A stretch of 64,000 nt of DNA, from the NCBI RefSeq assembly GCF_003129965.1, contig NZ_NRCJ01000002.1:124001-188000 (forward strand), written 5' to 3'. A program made the translations under genes and the position numbers. The notes beneath the pieces are model-generated. The model saw only the letters and a program-made list of their open reading frames with translations, did no database searches and was not told where the DNA came from. How positions within the stretch are numbered: the first letter of the stretch is position 1; the number at the start of each line of letters is the position of its first letter. The DNA comes from Aggregatibacter kilianii (lineage in GTDB: Bacteria; Pseudomonadota; Gammaproteobacteria; Enterobacterales; Pasteurellaceae). Below are positions 49,839-59,700 of this stretch, piece after piece.

Positions 49839-50771
49839 TTAATCGTCTTTTTTAGACGGCTTAATCGCCAATAAATTGCAGTTTAATTTACTAATCACAT
49901 GCTCCGCAGTATTACCTAAGAATGCCGCTGAAAGCCCGGTTCTGCCGATAGTACCTAAAATCACCAATTCGGCTTCAATTTGTTCCGCCACTTGCGGAAT
50001 GACATCTTCCGGGAAACCTTCAAGCACATGGGTGTGATCTTCATTAATGCCATATTTTTGACGTAACGCCTTCATATTAATCAAATATTGTCCGCGTAAA
50101 CCACTACTGTATTCACCTGAGCTAAATTCCGGCAAATCGATTGCCATATTAATCGGTGTCGGCGGATAAGCGGTAACAAGGTGGATATTGCCGCGATCAA
50201 GGGAATCCGCTAAATCCATACTTAACGACACTAATTCGTCGTTAAATGAGCTGTGCGCTTCGTTTTCGTCATCGGACACGTTGACGGCAACTAGAATTCG
50301 CCGTTGATGTTTCCAATCGCCGTCCTTCACCACTAAAATCGGCACCGGACATTTACGCAGTAATTGCCAGTCAACCGGTGTCACAATAAGTGATTTCAGG
50401 CTTTCTTCGGCTTTGGTATATTTCACGACTAAATCATAGCCTTGAGTTTCCACTTCAGTCGCAATGGCTTCTGCTTCATTGCTGTTCCAAACGACTGTCG
50501 TTGCAAATTCAATGCCATCGGAGGCATACTTTTCAATATAGGGTTGAATGGCTAGTTTACGCTGTTCAATGACATTTCTGTGCATCTCTGACCTTTCTTC
50601 CGAAGAAAGCAATGCGGACATTTCATAAGACAAATCGTAAATTGCGAGGAAAAGCGTAATTTTGACAGGGGATTGGCTTTTTTGCTCTTGAGCTAAACGA
50701 ACTGCTCTGGCAAGGGCATATTGTTTATCATTTTCGGGATTTAAAACCACCAGTATATTATTGAATTTCAT
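49839..50771 (-). CDS. uspE: Universal stress protein UspE
   Basis: 310 residues: two tandem Usp domains (about 1-150 and 155-310). The nucleotide-binding-like G-rich segment LGTIGRTGLSAAFLGNTAEHV is in the second domain. Start MKFNNILVVL has GGAGG 6 bases upstream. It is downstream of fnr, as in E. coli. Confidence 0.93.
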   Translation of the reverse strand: MKFNNILVVLNPENDKQYALARAVRLAQEQKSQSPVKITLFLAIYDLSYEMSALLSSEERSEMHRNVIEQRKLAIQPYIEKYASDGIEFATTVVWNSNEAEAIATEVETQGYDLVVKYTKAEESLKSLIVTPVDWQLLRKCPVPILVVKDGDWKHQRRILVAVNVSDDENEAHSSFNDELVSLSMDLADSLDRGNIHLVTAYPPTPINMAIDLPEFSSGEYSSGLRGQYLINMKALRQKYGINEDHTHVLEGFPEDVIPQVAEQIEAELVILGTIGRTGLSAAFLGNTAEHVISKLNCNLLAIKPSKKDD

Positions 50772-50893
50772 ATACAACCTCCATTTGTTGGCTTTAAATA
50801 GAGTAGAACATTATTGAAAAAATAACAAGGCGGGCATCTTAAAAAGGTGATTCGATGCGACATTTTATGCCACATCGAATAAAAGAGAGAAGA

Positions 50894-51667
50894 TTAGATA
50901 ACCATTTTGATTTTGGTTTTATTGGTGCCGGAGAGTTCGATTAATTCCGCCATGTTATTAATCGTAATGTATTTTCCTTGCACCGACAAAACACCCAGTT
51001 TTTGAAAGCGTCCAAGCAGGCGACTGATCGTTTCAACGGTTAATCCAAGATAATTACCAATATCACCACGCGTCATGGTTAAGCGGAATTCTCTAGCAGA
51101 AAAACCACGCGCAGAGTAGCGTTGTGACAAGTTATAAATAAAGGCGGCGAGACGTTCTTCCGCATTCATCTTGGAAAGTAATAAAATCATTTCCTGATCA
51201 CTTTTAATTTCATTGCTCATCAGGCGCATAATTTGCTGGCGCAATTTAGGCATTTTGCCGGACAAGTCATCTAAAATATCAAAAGGAATCTCGCACACCA
51301 TTGCGGTCTCTAATGCCTGGGCAAAACTCGGGTGTTGCATATTCATGATGGCATCAAAACCGACCAAATCGCCGGGCAAATGAAAAGACGTAATTTGTTC
51401 CTCACCGGTTTCACTGATGGTATAAGATTTGATTGTGCCGGAGCGAATAGCGTAGAGTGAGGTAAGTTCATCACCGGCCTTAAAAAGCACTTGGGATTTC
51501 TGGATAGGTTTTTTACGTTCAATAATGTTATCTAATTGATCTAACTCATGTTCATTCAATGTAAAAGGAATACATAGTTGGCTAATACTACAATTTTGAC
51601 AATGAATGGCACATCCCCCGGATTGAACTCGACGTCCTAATTTTGTCTCTGTCGCTAAAATTTTCAT
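50894..51667 (-). CDS. fnr: Fumarate and nitrate reduction regulator FNR
   Basis: Oxygen-sensing CRP-family regulator. Cysteines 19, 23, 26 and 32 ([16 protein letters not shown]) and the central Cys of AMVCEIP match the E. coli cluster ligands (Cys16 is non-ligand equivalent). A cyclic-nucleotide-like beta roll, dimer helix (LRQQIMRLM..) and the DNA-recognition helix [12 protein letters not shown] are identical or near-identical to E. coli, so it should bind TTGATN4ATCAA. 257 residues. Near-perfect FNR box upstream. Confidence 0.97.
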   Translation of the reverse strand: MKILATETKLGRRVQSGGCAIHCQNCSISQLCIPFTLNEHELDQLDNIIERKKPIQKSQVLFKAGDELTSLYAIRSGTIKSYTISETGEEQITSFHLPGDLVGFDAIMNMQHPSFAQALETAMVCEIPFDILDDLSGKMPKLRQQIMRLMSNEIKSDQEMILLLSKMNAEERLAAFIYNLSQRYSARGFSAREFRLTMTRGDIGNYLGLTVETISRLLGRFQKLGVLSVQGKYITINNMAELIELSGTNKTKIKMVI

Positions 51668-51711
51668 TTATTCCCCAAATTCCAGAAAAATTGAAAAAAA
51701 ATCGTGTAAAA

Positions 51712-51725
51712 TTGATCTAGCTCAA
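51712..51725. promoter_or_regulatory. FNR box in the fnr / small-gene divergent region
   Basis: TTGATCTAGCTCAA matches TTGATN4ATCAA at 9 of 10 defined bases. It is 45 bases upstream of fnr and 51 bases upstream of the small gene at 51776, so it could autoregulate fnr, control the small gene, or both. Confidence 0.75.
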
Positions 51726-51775
51726 TAATACCACTAATTCATTAATTTAAGAAGCATAAACATAGGTGAGGATAT

Positions 51776-51952
51776 ATGGCTGCTGAAAAACTAACTAAAA
51801 AACGCTTAGCTCAAATTGTGTTGATGCTGGTAATTCTACTTGTTGCATTTTTTTATCGCACATTTCATCATGAGGCTAATGAAACGCCATTAAAAACGCA
51901 CGAAAAAAACACCGCACTTTCAGAGAATAGCAAGAGAGCAATAGATAACTAA
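51776..51952 (+). CDS. 58-residue membrane-anchored protein, unknown function
   Basis: Starts MAAEKLTKKRLAQIV after GAGG at 4 bases; a single hydrophobic helix (about residues 14-27: IVLMLVILLVAFFY) with a positive cytoplasmic start and a polar tail rich in K, E, T and N. A uptake signal is embedded in the tail codons. It is too short to be found by most gene finders. Divergent from fnr and near an FNR box; function not known. Confidence 0.7.
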   Translation: MAAEKLTKKRLAQIVLMLVILLVAFFYRTFHHEANETPLKTHEKNTALSENSKRAIDN

Positions 51953-51963
51953 TAAACAAAAAG

Positions 51964-51991
51964 AAAGGCTAAGTTATTTAACTTAGCCTTT
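51964..51991. terminator. Terminator between the small gene and the ferritin pair
   Basis: AAAGGCTAAGTT pairs with AACTTAGCCTTT around ATTT, with T-runs on both strands. Confidence 0.88.
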
Positions 51992-52002
51992 TAAATCATC
52001 AT

Positions 52003-52500
52003 TTAGTTACTTTCTGCTAAAGCACCTAAATCTTTATCAACCAAGAATAAACCTTTGCCATCTTCACCAAGAAGATTCAATTTATCCAAAATTCCGCTGA
52101 ATAATTTTTCTTCTTCGTGTTGTTCCGCAACATACCATTGCAAGAAGTTGAAGGCAGAGTAGTCTTTTTCCTCAAATGTTCTACCAACCAATGCATTAAT
52201 CTTAGACGTGATTAACTTTTCATGTTCATAAGTCAATTCAAGCACTTGTTTCAATGACGAAAATTGATGCGGTGGCTCATCAATTTGAGTGATGATTGCC
52301 AATGCTCCGGTTTCATTCAAATAAGTGAATAACTTACGCATATGCTGCATTTCTTCTGCCGCATGAGCCGATAAGAATTTCGCTGCGCCCTCAAAACCTT
52401 GTTGCTCGCACCAAGCGCTCATTTGCAAGTATAAATTAGAAGAGTAAAACTCTAAATTCATTTGGTCGTTTAATAGTTTAACTACGTCATTTGATAACAT
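52003..52500 (-). CDS. ftnB: Ferritin, second of the pair
   Basis: Iron-storage 24-mer subunit, 165 residues, four-helix bundle. Ferroxidase residues visible: Glu in [11 protein letters not shown] (17), Glu and His in [11 protein letters not shown] (about 50, 53), Glu in [10 protein letters not shown] (about 94), and [10 protein letters not shown]. No heme-ligand Met typical of bacterioferritin. Follows ftnA by 18 bases. Confidence 0.93.
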   Translation of the reverse strand: MLSNDVVKLLNDQMNLEFYSSNLYLQMSAWCEQQGFEGAAKFLSAHAAEEMQHMRKLFTYLNETGALAIITQIDEPPHQFSSLKQVLELTYEHEKLITSKINALVGRTFEEKDYSAFNFLQWYVAEQHEEEKLFSGILDKLNLLGEDGKGLFLVDKDLGALAESN

Positions 52501-52518
52501 TTTATATCTCCTAATCCA

Positions 52519-53004
52519 TTATAAAGTTTTTAAATCACGATCAATGTAGTAAAGCGCAGTACCGCTTTCGCCAAGAAGTTTAAATTTATCTACAATACTA
52601 TTGAATAATTTTTCTTCTTCATGCTGTTCAGCAACGTACCATTGCAGGAAGTTAAAGCTAGAGTAGTCTTTTTCTGCAAAAGTGCATTCAACCAATTCGT
52701 TGATTTTGGACGTAACTAATTTTTCATGCTCAAGCGTCGTTTCAAAAACCTCTTTTAATGAAGCATAATCATGTTTAGGTGCTTCAATTTTACCCAATAA
52801 CGGCATACCGCTGGTTTCACTTACATAAGTGAATAATTTTTGCATATGCTCTAATTCCTCATCTGCATGGCGAAGTAAAAATGCCGCAGCACCTTCATAA
52901 CCGTGTTTATAGCACCATGCGCTCATTTGTAAATAAACGTTTGATGAATAGAATTCAAGATTAATTTGTTCATTTAATTTTGCTGTAATCGCTTTGCTCA
53001 GCAT
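52519..53004 (-). CDS. ftnA: Ferritin, first of the pair
   Basis: 161 residues from [18 protein letters not shown], start set by GGAG at 6 bases. It carries the same ferroxidase set as its neighbour ([40 protein letters not shown]). The two ferritins are about half identical and probably form mixed 24-mers. The pair is also found together in H. influenzae. Confidence 0.93.
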   Translation of the reverse strand: MLSKAITAKLNEQINLEFYSSNVYLQMSAWCYKHGYEGAAAFLLRHADEELEHMQKLFTYVSETSGMPLLGKIEAPKHDYASLKEVFETTLEHEKLVTSKINELVECTFAEKDYSSFNFLQWYVAEQHEEEKLFNSIVDKFKLLGESGTALYYIDRDLKTL

Positions 53005-53360
53005 AACCAACTCCTTTCCTTAATTGTTAATAGATAGATCACAATACAACTTAATTTGTTGCGTGCATTTTATTCTTGTTATTGAGAATAGTCAAACAAA
53101 AATTCATTAAAAATTTAAATAAGTGTTTAATTTTAAATGAGTTTTGTAATAACAACAATTCTCATTTAGTTACTGCTAGTGAAATAAATTCTCAATTGTA
53201 ACTAAATTGTTAATTTGAAGTCGGCGTCAGCTTTATAGAGTAGTCTTTCTGTATTATTCCTGTATCTATCTAAATAAATGCTATTTATCAAGCTACATTT
53301 ATTAAAGCTCAATACTTAGTATGGGAATGATTAATTGAAAAGAAAATAAACCCATCTTAT

Positions 53361-53474
53361 TCAAACGACTTTCATATATTCAATCCAGTCTTTGAAGTTT
53401 TGTTTCTCAGTTATGCTAAAAGAAGAATAGTTTTCCTTTTTTGTAAGTGACATTTCATTTATATTATTTAACAT
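53361..53474 (-). CDS. Possible small protein of 37 residues
   Basis: The frame MLNNINEMSLTKKENYSSFS... ends with WIEYMKVV and is directly downstream of the AT palindrome near 53472-53487, which resembles a -10 region. No good ribosome site. May be a decayed antitoxin-like gene or chance. Recorded for completeness. Confidence 0.15.
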   Translation of the reverse strand: MLNNINEMSLTKKENYSSFSITEKQNFKDWIEYMKVV

Positions 53475-53845
53475 AATATACATTATGCGAAGTTAGTGAC
53501 AAAGTAAACGAACGCTACGAATTAACAAAAACACAGACTTATGCACAAGTCACTCTTACTAGTCAAACTGGATGAAAACTGATATTTGTAAGGTATGTAA
53601 CAAATTAATAAATGAAGTTATAGACTTTAATTTTGAAATGTAAATATTTATTCAACAAGCAATAAGTGAGAAAAGCACGTTATTAATCTTCACTATAAAT
53701 TATATTAGCCTTATTTTAATGCTATGTTTTTATTATGAAATTTACTTAATTCCATAGATAAATCACATAAAACTGATTGCGCTACGCGAAATCTGAGATG
53801 ATTATCTGATTCATCATGCTGAATTTTTAAGATAAGCACTCATAA

Positions 53846-53880
53846 AAAAAGCACGCTGAATTTCTCCAGCATGCTTTTTA
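53846..53880 (-). terminator. Terminator after sbcB
   Basis: AAAAAGCATGCTG pairs with CAGCGTGCTTTTT on the minus strand with a G-T pair, then a T-run. Confidence 0.88.
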
Positions 53881-53945
53881 TAGATTGAATTTAGTGACGT
53901 TGTCTCTTTTTAATTGGGAAACACTTAAAAATATGCCCGCACTTT

Positions 53946-55370
53946 TTAGCCGATTATCTTTTCTCCATATTCATAGACTTTTCTCAATAAGGTCAGTTTT
54001 TCTTCATTATTGCTATATTGATCTGCTAACACTTGAAGGCTTTGCTCAAATCGCAAGATTTCCGAATCTAATTTTTTACGGCAATACTTTTGCCATTTGA
54101 TTTGTTCGGCACGGTTTAATGTTCGATAGAAATGTCTCGCACGATAATGAAACAACAATTGAGGAATTCTCGGATCTTGGAAACTAAGGTTATGTTCAGC
54201 CAATTTCTCCGGTTCTAAGCTTCGTAAAATCGCCATATTGTTTTTATCGGCGTCGCTAAAGAAACCATTGTAAAGTTCGGTTTCAACGTTATCAGAGGCT
54301 TCAAACTCGCGTTCCTGATGAAAAATATCCATTACTTTTTGGCGAATATCTTTGGAAGCCAGCAAACGCTGTTGGTTTTGTCGGCACAATTCTCTATCAA
54401 TGCCTAAACGTTCGGCATTTTGTGGTAATAAGGTTTTTGCCGACGCGACGATCGGGCATTTATTGATATGAATGAGTTTCAACGGCACAGGTAATATACC
54501 TGCATTTAACAATTCTTCTTTTCTGGTATAAAGATTTTCACGTAACTCCTCTGCCGATTTTGTCAATAAATCATCAATATTGGCGGTTAGATCGCACACA
54601 ATAACGGCGTTCTTATTGGTCGGATGCCAGGCTAAAGGTGCAACTAACGTCGTATTTCCACGATAATTCCCCAACATTCCCGACACATGAACTAACGGTG
54701 TCATTTCAGCAGTATCAACCTGCCTTTCTATCTCCTTTTTACCTCGATTTTCAAAGAAATATTGAAATAATTTGGGTTGTTTTTGTTTAATCAACTTCGC
54801 CATTTCAATGGTGGCATAGACATCAGACATCGCATCATGGGCATTATCGTGTGCTATTCCATTGGCTTCCGTCAATTTTTCCAAACGAAAGCTCGGCATT
54901 CCCTCATCATCTAAAGGCCATTCAATGCCATCTGGACGCAAGGCATAACAAGCACGTACCAAATCCAACAAATCCCAGCGTGAATTACCGTTTTTCCAAC
55001 TATATTCATAAGGATCAATAAAGTTACGATAAAAGGTATAGCGCGTCATTTCATCGTCATAACGGATATTATTGAAACCCATGACGCAAGTATTCGGTTG
55101 ACTAAAAGCCTGCAAAATCTGCGCAGCAAATTCCGGTTCCGATAAGCCTTTTTCATTGCATTCCTGCGGCGTAATGCCTGTAACTAAAACGGCTTCCGGC
55201 GCCGGCAAATAATCGTTGGTTTGCTTGCAATACAGCACTATCGGTTCGCCAATAATATTGAAATCGGCATCTGTGCGAATACCGCCGAATTGCGCCGGGC
55301 GGTCGGTTGCCGGATTTACACCAAAGCTTTCATAGTCATAAATGAAAAAACTGAAATCGTTTTTTGCCAT
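53946..55370 (-). CDS. sbcB: Exodeoxyribonuclease I
   Basis: DEDDh 3'-5' single-strand exonuclease. Exo motifs: IYDYESFGVNP (catalytic Asp and Glu, about 9-13), VMGFNNIRYDDEMTRYTF (Exo II, about 96) and NAHDAMSDVYATIEMA (Exo III, about 180). An SH3-like middle and helical C-terminus complete 474 residues. Start MAKNDFSFFIYD is preferred over an upstream TTG; it is 13 bases after the DMT transporter stop. Confidence 0.95.
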   Translation of the reverse strand: MAKNDFSFFIYDYESFGVNPATDRPAQFGGIRTDADFNIIGEPIVLYCKQTNDYLPAPEAVLVTGITPQECNEKGLSEPEFAAQILQAFSQPNTCVMGFNNIRYDDEMTRYTFYRNFIDPYEYSWKNGNSRWDLLDLVRACYALRPDGIEWPLDDEGMPSFRLEKLTEANGIAHDNAHDAMSDVYATIEMAKLIKQKQPKLFQYFFENRGKKEIERQVDTAEMTPLVHVSGMLGNYRGNTTLVAPLAWHPTNKNAVIVCDLTANIDDLLTKSAEELRENLYTRKEELLNAGILPVPLKLIHINKCPIVASAKTLLPQNAERLGIDRELCRQNQQRLLASKDIRQKVMDIFHQEREFEASDNVETELYNGFFSDADKNNMAILRSLEPEKLAEHNLSFQDPRIPQLLFHYRARHFYRTLNRAEQIKWQKYCRKKLDSEILRFEQSLQVLADQYSNNEEKLTLLRKVYEYGEKIIG

Positions 55371-55383
55371 AATTTTTCTCAAA

Positions 55384-56256
55384 TTAAGCCAGAATTTTAT
55401 CCAAATAATACAAACAGAAAATTGCCGTCAAGCTGAATACAATCCCTAACCAGTTAATTTTGCTTATTTTTTCTTTAAAAATTAACGCACCGGTAATGGT
55501 TCCTAAGCAAATGACGCCGATGTTCATACCGGCAAAAACTAAGGTCGGATTCGAGCCAAAACTTTGATGCGCTTTAATGTAGAACAAAATATTGAAGAAA
55601 TTCAGCACACCTAAAATAATGCCGCCCACAAAGCTTGCCACATTCCATTGGATTCGCTTAAACAGCAAATAAATAAACATAATGCACGCAGCTAAAGAGA
55701 ATGCGATGAACAGCGTCGTTGGGAATACTCCTCCGCTTTTTGCCACTTGCTTGAATAAAATATCAATAATGCCGTAGCCGAACCATACGCCGATTAAGCC
55801 TAAAACACCTTTAAAATCAACCGCACTTTGTTGGTTCGGTTTGCTTAATAAGCAAAATAACCCAATAAACGCTAACACAATACCGATTAATTTTGATTGG
55901 CTTAAGGTTTCATGGAAAATTAAAAAGGCGGCAAGAATCGGTAAAAATAAGGATAAACGCTGTGCCGCGTCGGAACGCACGATACCGGCAAATTCCACGG
56001 CTTTAGACATGATAATAAATACGCTTGGCAATAAAATACCCAACGCCAAGAAAATCGGCGTATTTTCACTTTGCGCAATAAAATCGGTAAATTGAAGTCC
56101 TTTAAAATCCGGTTCTAACAAAAACCAACTAAGTGACAACGCCACAATATAGTTAAAGGCAATGGCTTGTTGAATAACGATATTGCGTTTACGGGCGACT
56201 TTTAATAGTACGGACACCGCAACGCTACATAGAACGGCGATAATGAGGTTGTGCAT
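55384..56256 (-). CDS. EamA/DMT-family transporter
   Basis: 290 residues, ten hydrophobic helices in two EamA halves (NYIVALSLSWFLL..; FVGGIILGVLNFFNILFYIK). Drug/metabolite transporter superfamily; substrate unknown. Start MHNLIIAVL has AAGGAGC upstream. Upstream of sbcB in the same direction. A USS encodes QQSAVDFKGVLG. Confidence 0.88.
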   Translation of the reverse strand: MHNLIIAVLCSVAVSVLLKVARKRNIVIQQAIAFNYIVALSLSWFLLEPDFKGLQFTDFIAQSENTPIFLALGILLPSVFIIMSKAVEFAGIVRSDAAQRLSLFLPILAAFLIFHETLSQSKLIGIVLAFIGLFCLLSKPNQQSAVDFKGVLGLIGVWFGYGIIDILFKQVAKSGGVFPTTLFIAFSLAACIMFIYLLFKRIQWNVASFVGGIILGVLNFFNILFYIKAHQSFGSNPTLVFAGMNIGVICLGTITGALIFKEKISKINWLGIVFSLTAIFCLYYLDKILA

Positions 56257-56273
56257 TTTTGCTCCTTGCAAAT

Positions 56274-56672
56274 TTAGACAATATGAAATGCTGTTAAGAA
56301 TTCTTTCCTTTTTAGTTCAAAAAACCTATGTTCCGCATGATTTAACATTCTTTTGTTTTCTGAAAAAGCCGGAAGGATATAGCCCCACTCACCTTCCCTT
56401 GCAAAATAAATAACATAGTCTATTTTTGAATCCCCCCAACAATTCTCAATTTCTGTCTTTTTACCTTTTTCTGCACTAAGCGTTTTAATTTGGATTCTGA
56501 AATATTGTTCTCCATCGGAAATTAAAATATCTGTCTTGTGCCAATTATCCAAAACAGGAGTAAAAACCTGCCATCCGTCATGCATTAACCATGCAACAAC
56601 TTGACTTTCAAAAGCAACATTTTTCATTGTACTATGCGTATTTACTGGTGTTTGTGTTAAGCGTCTAGGCAT
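56274..56672 (-). CDS. PD-(D/E)XK nuclease-like protein
   Basis: 132 residues. The pattern WHKTDILISDG...YFRIQIKTLSAE fits the catalytic D-x(n)-(D/E/Q)xK fold of the PDDEXK_5 / group-I-intron-endonuclease-like family, with Q-I-K at the last position. Length suits a stand-alone domain. The start has AGGAGAG 3 bases upstream. Function unknown; not obviously linked to restriction. Confidence 0.6.
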   Translation of the reverse strand: MPRRLTQTPVNTHSTMKNVAFESQVVAWLMHDGWQVFTPVLDNWHKTDILISDGEQYFRIQIKTLSAEKGKKTEIENCWGDSKIDYVIYFAREGEWGYILPAFSENKRMLNHAEHRFFELKRKEFLTAFHIV

Positions 56673-56703
56673 AAACTCTCCTTAGGTTATTATTTTTTAT
56701 AAT

Positions 56704-56745
56704 AAAAGTGCGGTCAAAAAACACTTTATTTTTTAACCGCACTTT
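56704..56745 (-). terminator. Inverted uptake-signal pair after mukB
   Basis: AAAGTGCGGTCAAAAAA pairs with TTTTTTAACCGCACTTT (one mismatch). Long stem and T-run on the mukB side, 14 bases after the stop. Confidence 0.85.
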
Positions 56746-56758
56746 CCTTTTGTTCAAA

Positions 56759-59700
56759 CTACTCTGTTGCGCCGAATCCGCGTAATCCGACCACATGAAC
56801 GTGTTCGTGGTTACCGGAAATTTTTCGCACAAGTTTGTAGGTCGTACCTTTTTCCGGACTGATATTTTCCGGGGCGGCAATCAGCAATTGCATATCCAGG
56901 CGTTCGCATAGCTCGAATAAGGTGGAGATAGATTTGGCGTCGAGACGCGCCGCTTCATCTAAGAATAATAAACGGCACGGCACGATGTCTTTGCCGCGAA
57001 TACGCCGGCTTTCTTCTTCCCAGCTTTGTACCACCATTAAGAGGATGGACATCCCCGTACCGATGGCCTCCCCGGTGGATAGTGCGCCGCTTTCCGCACG
57101 TAACCAGCCGTCTGCACCACGGTATACTTCCACTTCCAAGTCAAGGTAATTACGATAATCCAGTAATTCTTCGCCGATGGTTTGTGCGGTGCGCTGCCCT
57201 ACATCAATATGCGGGTTGAGGCGTTGATACAATTTCGCAATGGCTTCGGAGAATGTCATGCGGTTATCGGTGAACAAATCTTGGTAATCCGATTGATTGC
57301 CGGACAACGCATCCAACAACATGGCGTGCGTATCGCGAATATTCACCACCAAGCGCACCGATTTCACCTGACCGAAGGCGATATTTTGTAGCCCTTGATT
57401 CAGCATACGAATACGATTTTGTTCGCGTTGAATGGTTTTACGCATGATATTCGCCACGCTTTCGGAACTGATCGCCAATTTTTGTTCACGCCCTGTCAGT
57501 TCTTCCGTTAAACGGGAAAGCTCGATTTCCATTTGCTCGATAGCGTCAATCGGGTCATCGGTTTTTAGAATATCTTGACGAATACGCTCGCGCAGATGTT
57601 GATATACGGCGATAAAGAACCGCACTTTATTTTCCGGTTTACGGCTGTCTTCCGATAAACGCAAGGCGTCACGCAGATATTCGTTGTCGGCAACCGCCGT
57701 GCGTAATGCACCAAGGGCTTTATCCGACATAGAACGCAATTCGTCGGCGGATAAATATGCTAATTCACGACGATTTAAGCGTTTTTCTACGTCGGAATTA
57801 CGGGATAACCGAAGCACCACGCACCAGCTCATCTTCGCCGCCGTGACCAGTTCGCGTTGGGTTTTATAGTCACGTTCCGCTTTACGAATGTGACGGGTCA
57901 GATTTTCCGCTTCACTTTCAATCAACGTAAGTTGTTTTTCAATGTAGGAACGACGTTGGCGATTAGTGGAAAGTTGTTGATATAACTCGTCACGACGAAT
58001 TTTCGCACGCTCTTCTGCGCCCTCGTCGGCACGTACGCCCAACTCGCCGATTTCCTGTATTAATTCCTGCAACATTTGATTTTTACTGTTGAAAGAACTT
58101 TGCAACTGAATCAGCACTTGGTTGTATTGGGCATATTGCGCTTGAACTTGGCGTAATTGTTCGCGCTGAACTTCCCGTTGTTGTTGCATTTGTTCTAAAC
58201 GGGCGCGCAACTGTTCGTTGAGTTCGGAGGTTTCCGTTTGCACGCTTTCTGCATAATTAAAATGCGCTTTACGCTGCACCACATCCGCCAAAGCAAACAC
58301 TTTTTGCTGCACTTGTTTTTGCAACTGAATGGCTTGTTCATAATCGGCTTTTAAATGTTCGTAATTTTCCGGATCGCTTTGCAACGTATTGGCAATCGGT
58401 TCTAATTGTGACAACGTGACGCCGTGTTGACGGATAAACAATTCATCCTGCTCGGCTAAATCCAACTGCTCACGGCATTCTTCAATGCGATCGGTTAAAC
58501 TGTCGTCGGCCAATAACGGTAACTGCGGAATCAATTTGTTCAACAATTGCATTCTTTCTTTGGCATCATCTAACCGAATGCGGATTTGCTGTTCACCGGT
58601 CGCTAATTGATTAAGTTCACGCTCAATTTCATTACGCTGTTGATTGGTTTGCGCCATCACTTGTTCCGGATTAGCTTGGAACGCCAGCGCTAAATGCAAA
58701 CCGACAAACTGGCTGAAATGCTCGTGTAAACGCTGGCATTTTTGCACGTCAAAAGCACGTTGCGCGTATTGCTCCGCCACTTCTTCGCGTTTTGCCTGCA
58801 ATTCTTCCAAATGTTTTTCACGTGCGGCTCGGCCGAACAGCGGAATTTCAGGGAATTTGGAATAACGTAATTCACGATCGGACACCTGAACCACAACGCC
58901 CAGCTCCAATTCCTGAGCGGAAAGTACGCTGTCGTCAAATGCCGCCGGATCGCCTTCGATTAAATACAAGTCTTCCGGGCAATCTTCCAAATTGGCAAGC
59001 TGCTCTTTCACCGCGTTCAAATCGCGTACCACAATGGCGTGGCGGGCCGGACCGTATAAGGCGGAGAAATAAGGCGCATCTTCAATCGGCACATCATCGT
59101 ACAATTCGGACAACAGTACGCCTCCGAAACGTTCCGCAAGCACATTCAAACGGGCATCTTCCGAACCGTCAGGCTGACTTAAACGGCTGATTTGTTCATC
59201 TAATTGCTGGCGTTGCAGTTCTAACTGGTCGCGCTCCATGGTCAATTCGCGTTCTTTGGTCAGTTGCGATTGCATGAAATTCATCACATCCTGACTGTCG
59301 GAGAACTGCTTACCGCTTTGCTCCTGCAAACGTTCCAATGCCGCTTGTGCGGTCAACCACGCCGGCGCTTTACGGGCATTTTCCTCGTAAAGTGCGGTCA
59401 GATTTTCACGCTTTTGACGCAGGGTCGAACGGTTTTCCACTAAATCGGAGAGCTCGGAGGATAAATCCTCAATTAAAGCTTCTTGTTCGCCGTAAAACGC
59501 TTCTAATTCATCGGCGGTTTCCAAGTTCAAATTAGCACGGTGATTAAAATCGTTTAATAATCTGACCGCACTTTGTTGTTGATTCAGACGCTGTTCCAAT
59601 TCATGTAATTTAGCGTGTAATTGTGGGGTTTGTTGCGCTTGGAGTTTTTGTGTCGGATATTCGCGTAACAATTCTTTTGCGCTTTCCCAGGCGGCAGAAC

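Larger units (their letters stand above)
53011..53945. other. AT-rich intergenic stretch without a supported gene
   Basis: About 900 bases, visibly richer in A+T than the flanks. Contains several Fur-like half sites (ATTCTCATTT near 53158; TGAGAAT near 53084), an AT palindrome CATAATGTATATTATG near 53472-53487 and only tiny open frames. In H. influenzae the pho/pst genes lie between sbcB and the ferritins, as I recall; they are absent here. Likely decayed or deletion-scarred DNA. Confidence 0.5.
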
